Shown: in pieces, positions 1-5,833 of the stretch
How positions within the stretch are numbered: position 1 is the first letter of the stretch
How the letters are laid out: the number at the start of each line of letters is the position of its first letter
Origin: Rubrobacter sp.
GTDB lineage: Bacteria > Actinomycetota > Rubrobacteria > Rubrobacterales > Rubrobacteraceae
DNA length: 6,351 nucleotides
NCBI GenBank assembly: GCA_019247245.1
Contig: JAFAPF010000324.1
Location: forward strand, 1-6,351
Reading direction: 5' to 3'
Notes under the pieces: model-generated
Databases searched by the model: none
What the model was told of the DNA's origin: nothing
The model's input: only the letters and a program-made list of their open reading frames with translations
Made by a program: the position numbers and the translations under genes

Positions 1-197
1 GTTCTGGCTCTACGTACATGTACAGATCCCAATCTACAAAACACTCTGAATTGCACCTTCCATGCTCTGTTGAGCAATGGTACTCATAATATACGCTTCG
101 AGCGGGTGGCCGGACACTAGAATTTGAGAAGCTAACAAAGAAAAAAAGAGATAGCGTGGGACCACTCCTTCGGCTATTGAGCAGCTTAATCGTAACA

Positions 198-217
198 AGC
201 GGTTATCAGCGGTTCTC
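198..217. repeat. 10-bp tandem direct repeat upstream of the FNT gene
   Basis: Two adjacent copies of a 10-bp unit, agcggttatc and agcggttctc, match at 9 of 10 positions. A period of about one helical turn, some 70-90 bp before the candidate promoter, would suit a regulator binding on one DNA face. Two copies could equally be chance or a local duplication. Confidence 0.3.
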
Positions 218-287
218 ATAACGACGACTGAGCTTCGGTAGCGTAGCTGGGGTTCTCCAAATCATCCTGGGGCATAAGGTGGGTAGC

Positions 288-316
288 TTGCGCGAAGGAA
301 TGACTTTACTTAGTAT
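288..316 (+). promoter_or_regulatory. Weak sigma70-type promoter candidate
   Basis: TTGCGC (288-293) and TAGTAT (311-316) are separated by 17 bases, the usual spacing. The first matches 3 of 6 and the second 4 of 6 consensus positions. It lies 37 bases before the TTG start of the channel gene and would drive the whole cluster. The match is weak and no transcription start can be confirmed. Confidence 0.25.
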
Positions 317-332
317 TGAAACCTAAGGTTCG

Positions 333-343
333 GGGAGAAGGAG
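333..343 (+). promoter_or_regulatory. Ribosome binding site deciding a TTG start
   Basis: A purine-rich gggagaaggag run ends 9 bases before the TTG at 353. No ATG or GTG lies in this frame near the start, and the next in-frame ATG falls inside the first membrane segment. This site is therefore the reason for accepting TTG as the start. Confidence 0.6.
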
Positions 344-352
344 AAACCAACC

Positions 353-1153
353 TTGTCAGCGAGTGACTCTGCCGAGATCCTTAGAGATGTAATTGAGGAT
401 GGCCAATCAGAGCTAGAGCGAGCTACCCTAGGTCTTGCGTTCAGCGGCTTTGTCGCTGGGCTCAACGTCTCCTTTGGGGCGATTGCAATGGGGATCTTTG
501 CAACGCTAACCGGTGGCATGGGTCTCGTACCTATACTGTTTTCTCCTTTAGGTTTCCTCATAGTCATACTGGGCAAAGCCGAGCTCTTCACCGCACATAC
601 TGTTAGTGGGGTTGCCGCTACCCTCAAGGAGTTTAGTTACATCCGGAATCTCATCCGGCTTTGGGTGGTAATCTTTGTCTTTAACCTCCTCGGTGCGACA
701 TTCTTTGCCGCCTTGGTGGTCTACGGGAAGGTATTGCCACCTTCTGCCTTAGGGTTTCTGCTCAATGAGCCCGACAAACTGCTGGAGTTCGGGTTCTGGA
801 GCATAGTTCTAAAGGGGGTCTTAGGGGGTTGGCTCGTGGCGCTTATGCCTTGGTTGGCGGCGTCCACCGAGGACACCGTCACCGAGTTCCTCTCCATCTA
901 CGCGCTGGCTCTTTTGATCCCAGCCGCCGGCTTGCCGCACTGCATAGTAGGCTCTTCAGAGTTTTTGATGAGCCTCTTCTCCGGCGACATCTCTCCTTTA
1001 GAGTACCTCGGCAGTTTTCTGATCCCAACCACCATAGGGAACATGATTGGGGGGATAGGTCTGGTTACGCTGCTCAACTGGGGCCAGGTCTTAGGGTCAA
1101 AGAAAAAAACCTCCCTGGATCAGCTTGTGGACAGAGAGGATAAAGAAGCCTAG
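353..1153 (+). CDS. Formate/nitrite transporter (FNT) family channel, YfdC-like
   Basis: This 266-residue integral membrane protein of the FocA/NirC superfamily would form a pentameric inner-membrane channel for formate, nitrite or a similar small anion. About six hydrophobic segments are visible (near residues 24-50, 58-77, 103-125, 145-168, 178-205 and 216-245). Family landmarks are FVAGLNVSFG (33-42), ELFTAHTV (77-84, matching the ELFTGNT gating loop of classical members) and GLPHCIVGSSE (193-203). His196 in the last stretch aligns with the central pore histidine of FocA. Variation around these motifs points to the YfdC-like branch, whose substrate is poorly known, so a FocA or NirC name is not justified. 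Length is normal. The start is TTG, supported by the purine-rich site at 333-343. The KKK-rich tail (250-266) is probably cytoplasmic. The gene is first of three on this strand, 64 bases before the molybdoenzyme, which suggests transport of that enzyme's substrate or product. Family is firm; substrate is inferred. Confidence 0.9.
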   Translation: MSASDSAEILRDVIEDGQSELERATLGLAFSGFVAGLNVSFGAIAMGIFATLTGGMGLVPILFSPLGFLIVILGKAELFTAHTVSGVAATLKEFSYIRNLIRLWVVIFVFNLLGATFFAALVVYGKVLPPSALGFLLNEPDKLLEFGFWSIVLKGVLGGWLVALMPWLAASTEDTVTEFLSIYALALLIPAAGLPHCIVGSSEFLMSLFSGDISPLEYLGSFLIPTTIGNMIGGIGLVTLLNWGQVLGSKKKTSLDQLVDREDKEA

Positions 1154-1205
1154 AGCAACGAGGCGGAAAACGTAGAAAAACAGGACAAGCCTACAGAAAG
1201 GACAC

Positions 1206-1211
1206 GAGGAG
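1206..1211 (+). promoter_or_regulatory. Ribosome binding site of the molybdoenzyme gene
   Basis: GAGGAG lies 6 bases before the ATG at 1218 and fixes this start. The 64-base gap after the channel gene is purine-rich and shows no terminator-like hairpin, so co-transcription with the channel gene is plausible. Confidence 0.6.
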
Positions 1212-1217
1212 AAGAAC

Positions 1218-3680
1218 ATGACCGACCGCATAGCGAACCCCTGGGGGGAGCGCACGCCATTTGTGCCCAGTGAGGAGTGGCCTGTAAGGGTAGACCAGTT
1301 CCTTGAAGAGGGCGTCTCGGAGGAAGATGTAGACCGCTGGGTGCAGTCGGCTTCTATACTCCACTCCAACGGCGACGCTATAGACGCAGCTGTCAAGGAT
1401 GGGCGCATCGTGGGGGTGCGGGGTAGGGCTGTAGACAGGGTCAACCGTGGCCGTGTGGATCCCAAGGACCTCTTCGGTTGGCAGGCCAACAACTCAGAAG
1501 ATAGGCTCAAGAGGCCACTGGTCCGCAAGGATGGCGAACTGGTTGAGGCGAGTTGGGATGAGGCGATGGGCCTTATCGTTGAGCGCTCCAGGCAGCTGCT
1601 AGATGAGAAGGGACCGCTCTCGTTTGGTTTCTACACCACAGGACAACTTTTCCTAGAGGAGTATTACACGCTGGGCGTGATTGCCAGGGCAGGGCTGGGC
1701 ACCCCACACCTGGACGGTAACACTCGCACCTGTACGGCCACGGCGGCCCAGGCGATGAAGGAGTCGTTCGGCTCTGATGGTCAGCCGGGGTGCTACACCG
1801 ACATAGACCACGCCGACGCTATTGCCCTTTTTGGGCACAACGTCGCCGAGACCCAGACCGTTCTGTGGATGCGGATGCTAGATCGCCTGGAAGGCAAGGA
1901 GCCACCCAAGCTCGTGGTCGTGGACCCACGCCCTACGCCGCCCGCGCGGCGGGCCGATGTACACCTGGCTATTCGGAACGACACGAACGTGGCACTCATG
2001 AACGCGCTCTTGCACGAGATCATTGCCAATGGGTGGTACGACCAGGAGTACGTGGACGCCCATACGATCGGGTTTGACGAGCTAAAGAAGACCGTGATGC
2101 GCTACCCACCCGAGAGGGCAGCAGAGATCTGCGGGGTTCCCGCCGAAGAGATTCGGGAGGCGGCCCGCATTATTGGCATGGCAAAGAGGCTGGTTTCTAG
2201 CGCGCTGCAAGGTTTCTACCAGTCGATGCAGGCGACGGCAGCTGCTTGCCAGCTCAACAACCTACACCTCATACGCGGCATGATCGGCAAGCCAGGCTGC
2301 ACTGTTTTACAGATGAACGGCCAGCCCTCAGCCCAAAACACCCGCGAGACGGGAGCAAACGGCGACCTACCCGCCTTTAGGAACTGGGACAACCCGAAGC
2401 ACATCCAAGAGCTCGCGGATCTATGGAACGTTGACTGCCTGCAGATCCCGCACTGGGCGCCACCCACCCACGCTATGCAGATCTGGCGCTTCGCCGAGCA
2501 GGGCTCAATCAACCTGCTTTGGATCAGTGGCACGAACCCGGCGGTCTCTCTCCCGGAGATTAGCCGCATTCGCAGGATCCTTGCACAAGAGGGCCTCTTC
2601 GTCGTTGTGCAGGACATCTTTCTAACCGAGACAGCGCAGTACGCTGACGTGGTGTTGCCGGCGGCCACCTGGGGAGAGAAGCTCGGCACATTCACGAACA
2701 CGGACCGTACGGTGCATATTACCGAGAAGGCCGTTGAGCCTCCCGGAGAGGCCAAGAGCGACCTTGATATCTTTCTAGAGTACGCCAGGCGCATGAACTT
2801 TAGGAACAAGGACGGCGAGCCCCTGATCAAGTGGGAGGATCCTGAGTCGTGCTTTGAGGCCTGGAAGGAGTGCACGCGTGGGCACCTCTGCGATTACACA
2901 GGGATAACCTACGAGAAGCTCAGGGAGGGAAGTGGCATCCAGTGGCCTTGCAACGAGGAGAGCCCGGAAGGTACCGAGCGTCTTTACACCGATGGCGTCT
3001 TCATCACCCAGACCGACCGCTGCGAAGCCTATGGCCACGACCTCCTAACGGGTGCTGCACTCTCCGAGGCGGATCACAAGGTGATGAACCCTGCTGGGAG
3101 AGCCATCATTAAGCCCATAGAGTACCAGCAGCCGCTCGAAGAGCCGGACAAGGAGTATCCCTTCCGGTACACGACCGGCCGGACAGTCTACCACTTCCAC
3201 ACCCGTACCAAGACCGCCCGGGCCCCGCAGCTACAAGACGCTGCCCCTGACGCCTGGGTCGAGATCTCGCCTGTAGATGCCAAGAGTCTAGGCATCGAGG
3301 AGGGGAATATGGTGCGCGTCGAGTCGCCGCGAGGCCACGTAGAGGCTAGGGCACGCGTCTGCAACATTGCACAGGGTCTCATCTTCGTACCGTTCCACTA
3401 CGGCTACTTTGATGTGCCCACCAAAGATAGCCCAAACGGTCGGCACCGCGCCGCGAACGAGATGACGATCAGTGCCTGGGATCCGGTCTCCAAGCAGCCG
3501 CTTCTCAAGAGCGCGGTCGCGCGGGTCATAAAGGTTGCTGACTCGGACAAAACCCCTTCACCCGCCCCGACGACCACCGCATCTGAGCCGGTATCGGACG
3601 GCTCGACGGATGGTGCTTTGGTGCCAGCGACCGAGGGTGGAGAGCGGGCCGAAGTCAGCTCGGTCATAGGGAAGGAGTAA
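1218..3680 (+). CDS. NasA/NapA-like molybdopterin oxidoreductase lacking the N-terminal [4Fe-4S] cysteines
   Basis: A full-length (820 residues) DMSO-reductase superfamily catalytic subunit that binds a bis-molybdopterin guanine dinucleotide cofactor. No signal peptide or twin-arginine motif is seen, so it is cytoplasmic. The molybdopterin domain covers about residues 97-525 and the dinucleotide-binding domain about 648-766. Family marks are LDGNTRTCTATAA (165-177) with Cys172 at the Mo-ligand position, GHNVAETQTVLW (206-217), VVVDPRPTPPARRADVHL (233-250), NGQPSAQNTRETGANGDLP (367-385), LLWISGTNPAVSLPE (433-447), ADVVLPAATWGEKLGTFTN (476-494) and TTGRTVYHFHTRTKT (652-666). The GQP-RE-G stretch and Cys not followed by His favour the assimilatory/periplasmic nitrate reductase branch over formate dehydrogenase. 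The true substrate is unproven. Oddity: the expected CxxCxxxC site reads SASILHSNGDA (44-54), with Ser46, His49 and Asp53 in the cysteine slots and Asp81 in the fourth. There is no cysteine before 172. Residues about 772-820 form a Ser/Thr/Pro/Glu-rich, probably disordered tail. Confidence 0.88.
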   Translation: MTDRIANPWGERTPFVPSEEWPVRVDQFLEEGVSEEDVDRWVQSASILHSNGDAIDAAVKDGRIVGVRGRAVDRVNRGRVDPKDLFGWQANNSEDRLKRPLVRKDGELVEASWDEAMGLIVERSRQLLDEKGPLSFGFYTTGQLFLEEYYTLGVIARAGLGTPHLDGNTRTCTATAAQAMKESFGSDGQPGCYTDIDHADAIALFGHNVAETQTVLWMRMLDRLEGKEPPKLVVVDPRPTPPARRADVHLAIRNDTNVALMNALLHEIIANGWYDQEYVDAHTIGFDELKKTVMRYPPERAAEICGVPAEEIREAARIIGMAKRLVSSALQGFYQSMQATAAACQLNNLHLIRGMIGKPGCTVLQMNGQPSAQNTRETGANGDLPAFRNWDNPKHIQELADLWNVDCLQIPHWAPPTHAMQIWRFAEQGSINLLWISGTNPAVSLPEISRIRRILAQEGLFVVVQDIFLTETAQYADVVLPAATWGEKLGTFTNTDRTVHITEKAVEPPGEAKSDLDIFLEYARRMNFRNKDGEPLIKWEDPESCFEAWKECTRGHLCDYTGITYEKLREGSGIQWPCNEESPEGTERLYTDGVFITQTDRCEAYGHDLLTGAALSEADHKVMNPAGRAIIKPIEYQQPLEEPDKEYPFRYTTGRTVYHFHTRTKTARAPQLQDAAPDAWVEISPVDAKSLGIEEGNMVRVESPRGHVEARARVCNIAQGLIFVPFHYGYFDVPTKDSPNGRHRAANEMTISAWDPVSKQPLLKSAVARVIKVADSDKTPSPAPTTTASEPVSDGSTDGALVPATEGGERAEVSSVIGKE
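3671..3677 (+). promoter_or_regulatory. Ribosome binding site of the third gene, inside the end of the second
   Basis: GAAGGAG sits within the last codons of the oxidoreductase gene, 6 bases before the GTG at 3684 and just before the TAA at 3678-3680. This supports the GTG start and suggests translational coupling of the two genes. Confidence 0.6.
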
Positions 3681-3683
3681 GCC

Positions 3684-4142
3684 GTGTACCTAGCGAACTA
3701 CTTCGGAATGCTGTGTGGGGCCGAGCTCGAGCTAGCCGAGGGGTTCAGGAATATGGGCGAGGGACATGGCCAAGAGCCCGACGTCTATTTCATCTGCCAT
3801 ACTCTAGCCAAACAGTGCGATGAGCACGTTGAGAAGCTCAGGCCCTTCGCCGAGCGTTACGGAGAAATCGCCCCCGAGGAACGCAACCGGCTGGGTCCCA
3901 AAATATTCGTGGGCCCAAGAGAGGGGGGCCTTGGTTTGTTGCGCGACTTGCATGACCTCTATGTAATGGCAAGCTTTTGTAGCATCACCTGGACCATGGT
4001 AGGACAGGGGGCCCAGGGCACCCGCAACCCAGAGCTACTTGAGGTTGTGGAGTCCTGTGAAAGCGAGACGGCCACCCAGATGAAATGGCTCGAAACGAGG
4101 ATGAAGCAAGCCGCTCCCCAGGCCCTCATCGCAGCCTCCTAG
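3684..4142 (+). CDS. Uncharacterised small helical protein, probable ferritin-like four-helix bundle
   Basis: I do not recognise a named family. The 152-residue product lacks a signal peptide and is rich in helix-forming, charged segments. Four helices look likely: about 3-25, 30-60, 80-110 and 115-147. Each holds acidic or histidine residues of the kind that bind metal in ferritin-like bundles: Glu14 and Glu16 in the first, Glu31, His39, Asp46, Glu47 and His48 in the second, Asp88, His90 and Asp91 in the third, and Glu123, Glu126 and Glu128 in the fourth. The ending ETATQMKWLETRMKQAAPQA (128-147) resembles the last helix of ferritin-like proteins. Five cysteines (11, 38, 45, 99, 125) are spaced unlike a classical cluster motif. 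The GTG start is 3 bases after the oxidoreductase stop, with its ribosome site inside that gene. A maturation, electron-transfer or protective partner of the molybdoenzyme is an inference from position. No terminator is evident downstream. Confidence 0.75.
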   Translation: MYLANYFGMLCGAELELAEGFRNMGEGHGQEPDVYFICHTLAKQCDEHVEKLRPFAERYGEIAPEERNRLGPKIFVGPREGGLGLLRDLHDLYVMASFCSITWTMVGQGAQGTRNPELLEVVESCESETATQMKWLETRMKQAAPQALIAAS

Positions 4143-4485
4143 TAGGAGCTGGAGAACAGGAGAGCCCTTAGAGCCTTTCGAAGGCGAAAACCACCTAGGA
4201 AGATTCCGGTCCGTACCAAATGACAGCAGGCGAGAGGTACGCTTCGGGAGTGTAGTCGTAAACTAGAAGCCTGGCCCCTCGCTTTTGCCCATAGTTCTGC
4301 GCGTTCTTTAGGTGTAGTCAAGCATCACTGTAGATAAGAAGAGATCCCCTAGTACGTGTGGGGGGCCGGGGCATGCTATTACCTCCTGTAATTCACAACT
4401 TAATCGGCTTTGTTAGTAGTGCTGCAGTCCTTTTTATCGGGACCGCTAAGCAGTATTCCCGAAACCCATATACAGATACCTGTGT

Positions 4486-4636
4486 CAAAAACGGCCGAGC
4501 CTGTCGGAAAACACTCTCATGCCCTTTTCTGATCCCGTTTTAGCTGCCGAGCGCCCTGCTTTTGGGTGTATTGAACCTTATTCGGGACCAGTGATCGGTC
4601 CGGCGGCGACTTTTTCAACAGGCTCGGCCGTTTTTG
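4486..4636. mobile_element. 151-bp inverted-repeat element (MITE-like or IS remnant)
   Basis: The left end (4486-4511) and right end (4611-4636) are inverted copies over 26 bp with 2 mismatches. They include a perfect 19-bp core, caaaaacggccgagcctgt on the left. If one mismatch is allowed just outside the core, the repeats reach 4483 and 4639. The right end reads as a typical insertion-sequence terminus (tttttcaacaggctcgg). The 99-bp interior is too short for a transposase and has no long open frame. I read it as a non-autonomous element or a deletion derivative of an IS. No target-site duplication is evident and I cannot assign an IS family. Confidence 0.6.
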
Positions 4637-4794
4637 GCATAGAGATGGTCGGCGAATCCCCATTCTACGAATTCAGAGAATAGAGGCAACTAGGCAGTCT
4701 CCTCTGCCATGTGCACACCCTATCTGGCAATAGCCGGAGCTAGAATCGCCCGCGGCGTTGTCGCAGCTGGATGAGTTTGCGAGACGCTGCTAAC

Positions 4795-4811
4795 CGGAAA
4801 CTCAGTTTCCG
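4795..4811. repeat. Perfect 7-bp hairpin with triloop
   Basis: CGGAAAC, loop TCA, GTTTCCG. No T-run follows, so it is not a standard intrinsic terminator. Its right arm overlaps tttccgagaa (4806-4815), which has an exact inverted copy at 4935-4944. Confidence 0.4.
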
Positions 4812-4855
4812 AGAATTCGTAATGCTTGAGACACCAAGTTCCGAAAATATCTCTT

Positions 4856-4895
4856 AGCGGCAATCCGATGAATAAGAGGCTCTCCTATTGCCGCT
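4856..4895. repeat. 9-bp perfect inverted repeat with 22-base loop
   Basis: agcggcaat (4856-4864) pairs exactly with attgccgct (4887-4895) across a 22-base spacer. No coding region lies beside it. It could be a hairpin in a transcript or the remains of an element end. Function is unknown. Confidence 0.4.
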
Positions 4896-5202
4896 TCTAA
4901 AGATTATCGCAAACCGAGCTCGCGCTGTTCACAGTTCTCGGAAATCACCTAGGACTTACTCAATCTTTCCATGTGCCACACCTTTTGGCTTTGAAGCTTA
5001 AGGAGGCAACACACAGACTCAGGTCTACAAGAAACGTTTAGGGATTCGTCTGGTGGGTAAAAGGTACGATCACTACATACTTATTACCGAGCTGGCACCC
5101 CCCTCTGACACACACCAGAAGCCCAGCCCGTCTCTTCTTTATTCTGATGAGATTGCCGAGACAGTACATGACCCAAATTGACTATTTTTCAACTCTCTTT
5201 GC

Positions 5203-5226
5203 TAGGGTGTAACTTATAACATTGAA
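5203..5226 (+). repeat. Possible left terminus of the IS256-type element
   Basis: The sequence agggtgtaacttataacatt lies about 120 bases before the transposase start. This is a normal leader length for IS256-family elements, whose left ends often begin with a G-rich GTGTA-like motif. The matching right end lies outside the window, so the inverted repeat and any target duplication cannot be checked. Confidence 0.25.
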
Positions 5227-5256
5227 TTTGTGCTAGCTGCCGATAACAAAACTTCT

Positions 5257-5273
5257 CGGAAGTCGAGCTTCCG
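5257..5273. repeat. 6-bp perfect hairpin upstream of the transposase
   Basis: CGGAAG, loop TCGAG, CTTCCG. It lies in the presumed leader of the IS element, before the transposase start. In some IS elements such hairpins limit read-through from outside promoters, but here the role is only a guess. Confidence 0.3.
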
Positions 5274-5374
5274 GTGTTTGTACTACTAGGTAATAGAGGA
5301 CAGCGTCTGGTATTTTGTGGGTTGAGTGAGGAGGAAGACTTGACCCATAAGGATGAGTTCGAGCACGCTGTGAA

Positions 5375-5402
5375 GTTGGACATCGAAGGTTGGACATCGA
5401 AG
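5375..5402. repeat. 14-bp perfect tandem duplication in the transposase
   Basis: gttggacatcgaag occurs twice, directly adjacent and identical. It adds 14 bases, so the downstream frame shifts and the ribosome meets TAA about 20 bases past the second copy. Deleting one copy restores KLDIEARVREGVKAVLEEV, as expected for the family. Confidence 0.85.
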
Positions 5403-5466
5403 CCCGGGTGCGCGAGGGCGTAAAGGCCGTCCTGGAGGAGGTCCTCCAAGAGGAGATGACCGAGCA

Positions 5467-5474
5467 CTTACTTA
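5467..5474. repeat. 4-bp perfect tandem duplication (ctta twice)
   Basis: ctta is repeated directly. Removing one copy joins EMTEHL to DAGYRELTPTRKG in one frame, so the duplication causes the second frameshift of the transposase. Confidence 0.75.
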
Positions 5475-5815
5475 GACGCCGGCTACCGGGAGCTTACCCC
5501 CACTCGTAAGGGGCAGCGCAACGGCCACTACCAGCGCAACCTGCTCACCCCGGCGGGTAGGAGCGCCTGGAGGCTCCGAGGGACCGTGAGGGAGAGTTCG
5601 TAACCGAGGTCTTCGAACTCTACAAGCGGATGACGGGCAACGTCGAAGAGGCGATCCTCGAGATGTACCTCTCCGGGATCTCGACCCAAGATAGCCGGGA
5701 TCACCGAGGCGTTGAGTCGAGCGAGGATCGGCAAGGATGCGGTGAGCCGCATCGCCGCTCGCCTCGAAGAGCAGCAGCGGGCCTGGCGAGAGAGGCGCCT
5801 CCAGAAGGGCTACCC

Positions 5816-5833
5816 CTACCTGTACTACCTGTA
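5816..5833. repeat. 9-bp perfect tandem duplication in the catalytic core
   Basis: ctacctgta is present twice in a row. It keeps frame but turns the usual YPYLYLDA stretch into YPYLYYLYLDA, adding three residues directly before the first catalytic Asp. Confidence 0.8.

Larger units (their letters stand above)
1..352. other. Gene-free upstream region
   Basis: I see no credible coding region here. The open frames are short, lack a convincing ribosome site and do not resemble a known family. The stretch is less GC-rich than the genes that follow. It holds a 10-bp self-complementary motif (gtacatgtac, 14-23), a 10-bp tandem direct repeat (198-217), a possible promoter (288-316) and the ribosome site of the first gene (333-343). 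It most likely contains the leader of the three-gene cluster. No upstream gene end can be recognised. Confidence 0.6.
4143..5321. other. Long intergenic region with repeats and possible gene debris
   Basis: About 1.2 kb without a gene I can support. Composition is visibly more AT-rich than the flanking coding sequence. It contains a 151-bp inverted-repeat element (4486-4636), hairpins at 4795-4811, 4856-4895 and 5257-5273, and a 10-bp inverted pair (4806-4815 with 4935-4944). Two open stretches lack starts (minus strand 4198-4317, plus strand 5002-5178). The left end of the IS256-type element probably lies near 5200. The look is of a region where mobile elements inserted and decayed. Confidence 0.6.

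Noticed and set aside
34..219. 61-codon minus-strand open frame upstream of the cluster
   Set aside because: No convincing ribosome site and no family resemblance; likely chance.
2216..2875. Minus-strand open frame of 219 codons within the oxidoreductase gene
   Set aside because: The plus strand carries strongly conserved molybdopterin oxidoreductase motifs throughout, so this is a shadow frame.
2850..2953. Cysteines 545, 552, 558 and 578 as a replacement Fe-S site
   Set aside because: The region resembles the normal CDYSG...QWPC segment of Nas/Nap-type enzymes, where these cysteines are not cluster ligands; the spacing fits no standard motif.
1218..3680. Naming the oxidoreductase a formate dehydrogenase because of the adjacent FNT gene
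   Set aside because: The Mo-ligand Cys172 is followed by Thr, not the His typical of formate dehydrogenases, and the GQP-RE-G stretch fits the nitrate reductase branch better.
4133..4150. Hairpin across the stop codon of the third gene as a terminator
   Set aside because: The stem (CTCCT/AGGAG plus a bulged extension) is short and no T-run follows, so it is not a credible intrinsic terminator.
4173..4185. Short stem GCCTT-TCG-AAGGC as a terminator
   Set aside because: Only five base pairs and followed by gaaaacc, not a T-run.
4358..4543. 61-codon plus-strand open frame
   Set aside because: It runs into the left inverted repeat of the 151-bp element, has no good ribosome site and the product looks random.
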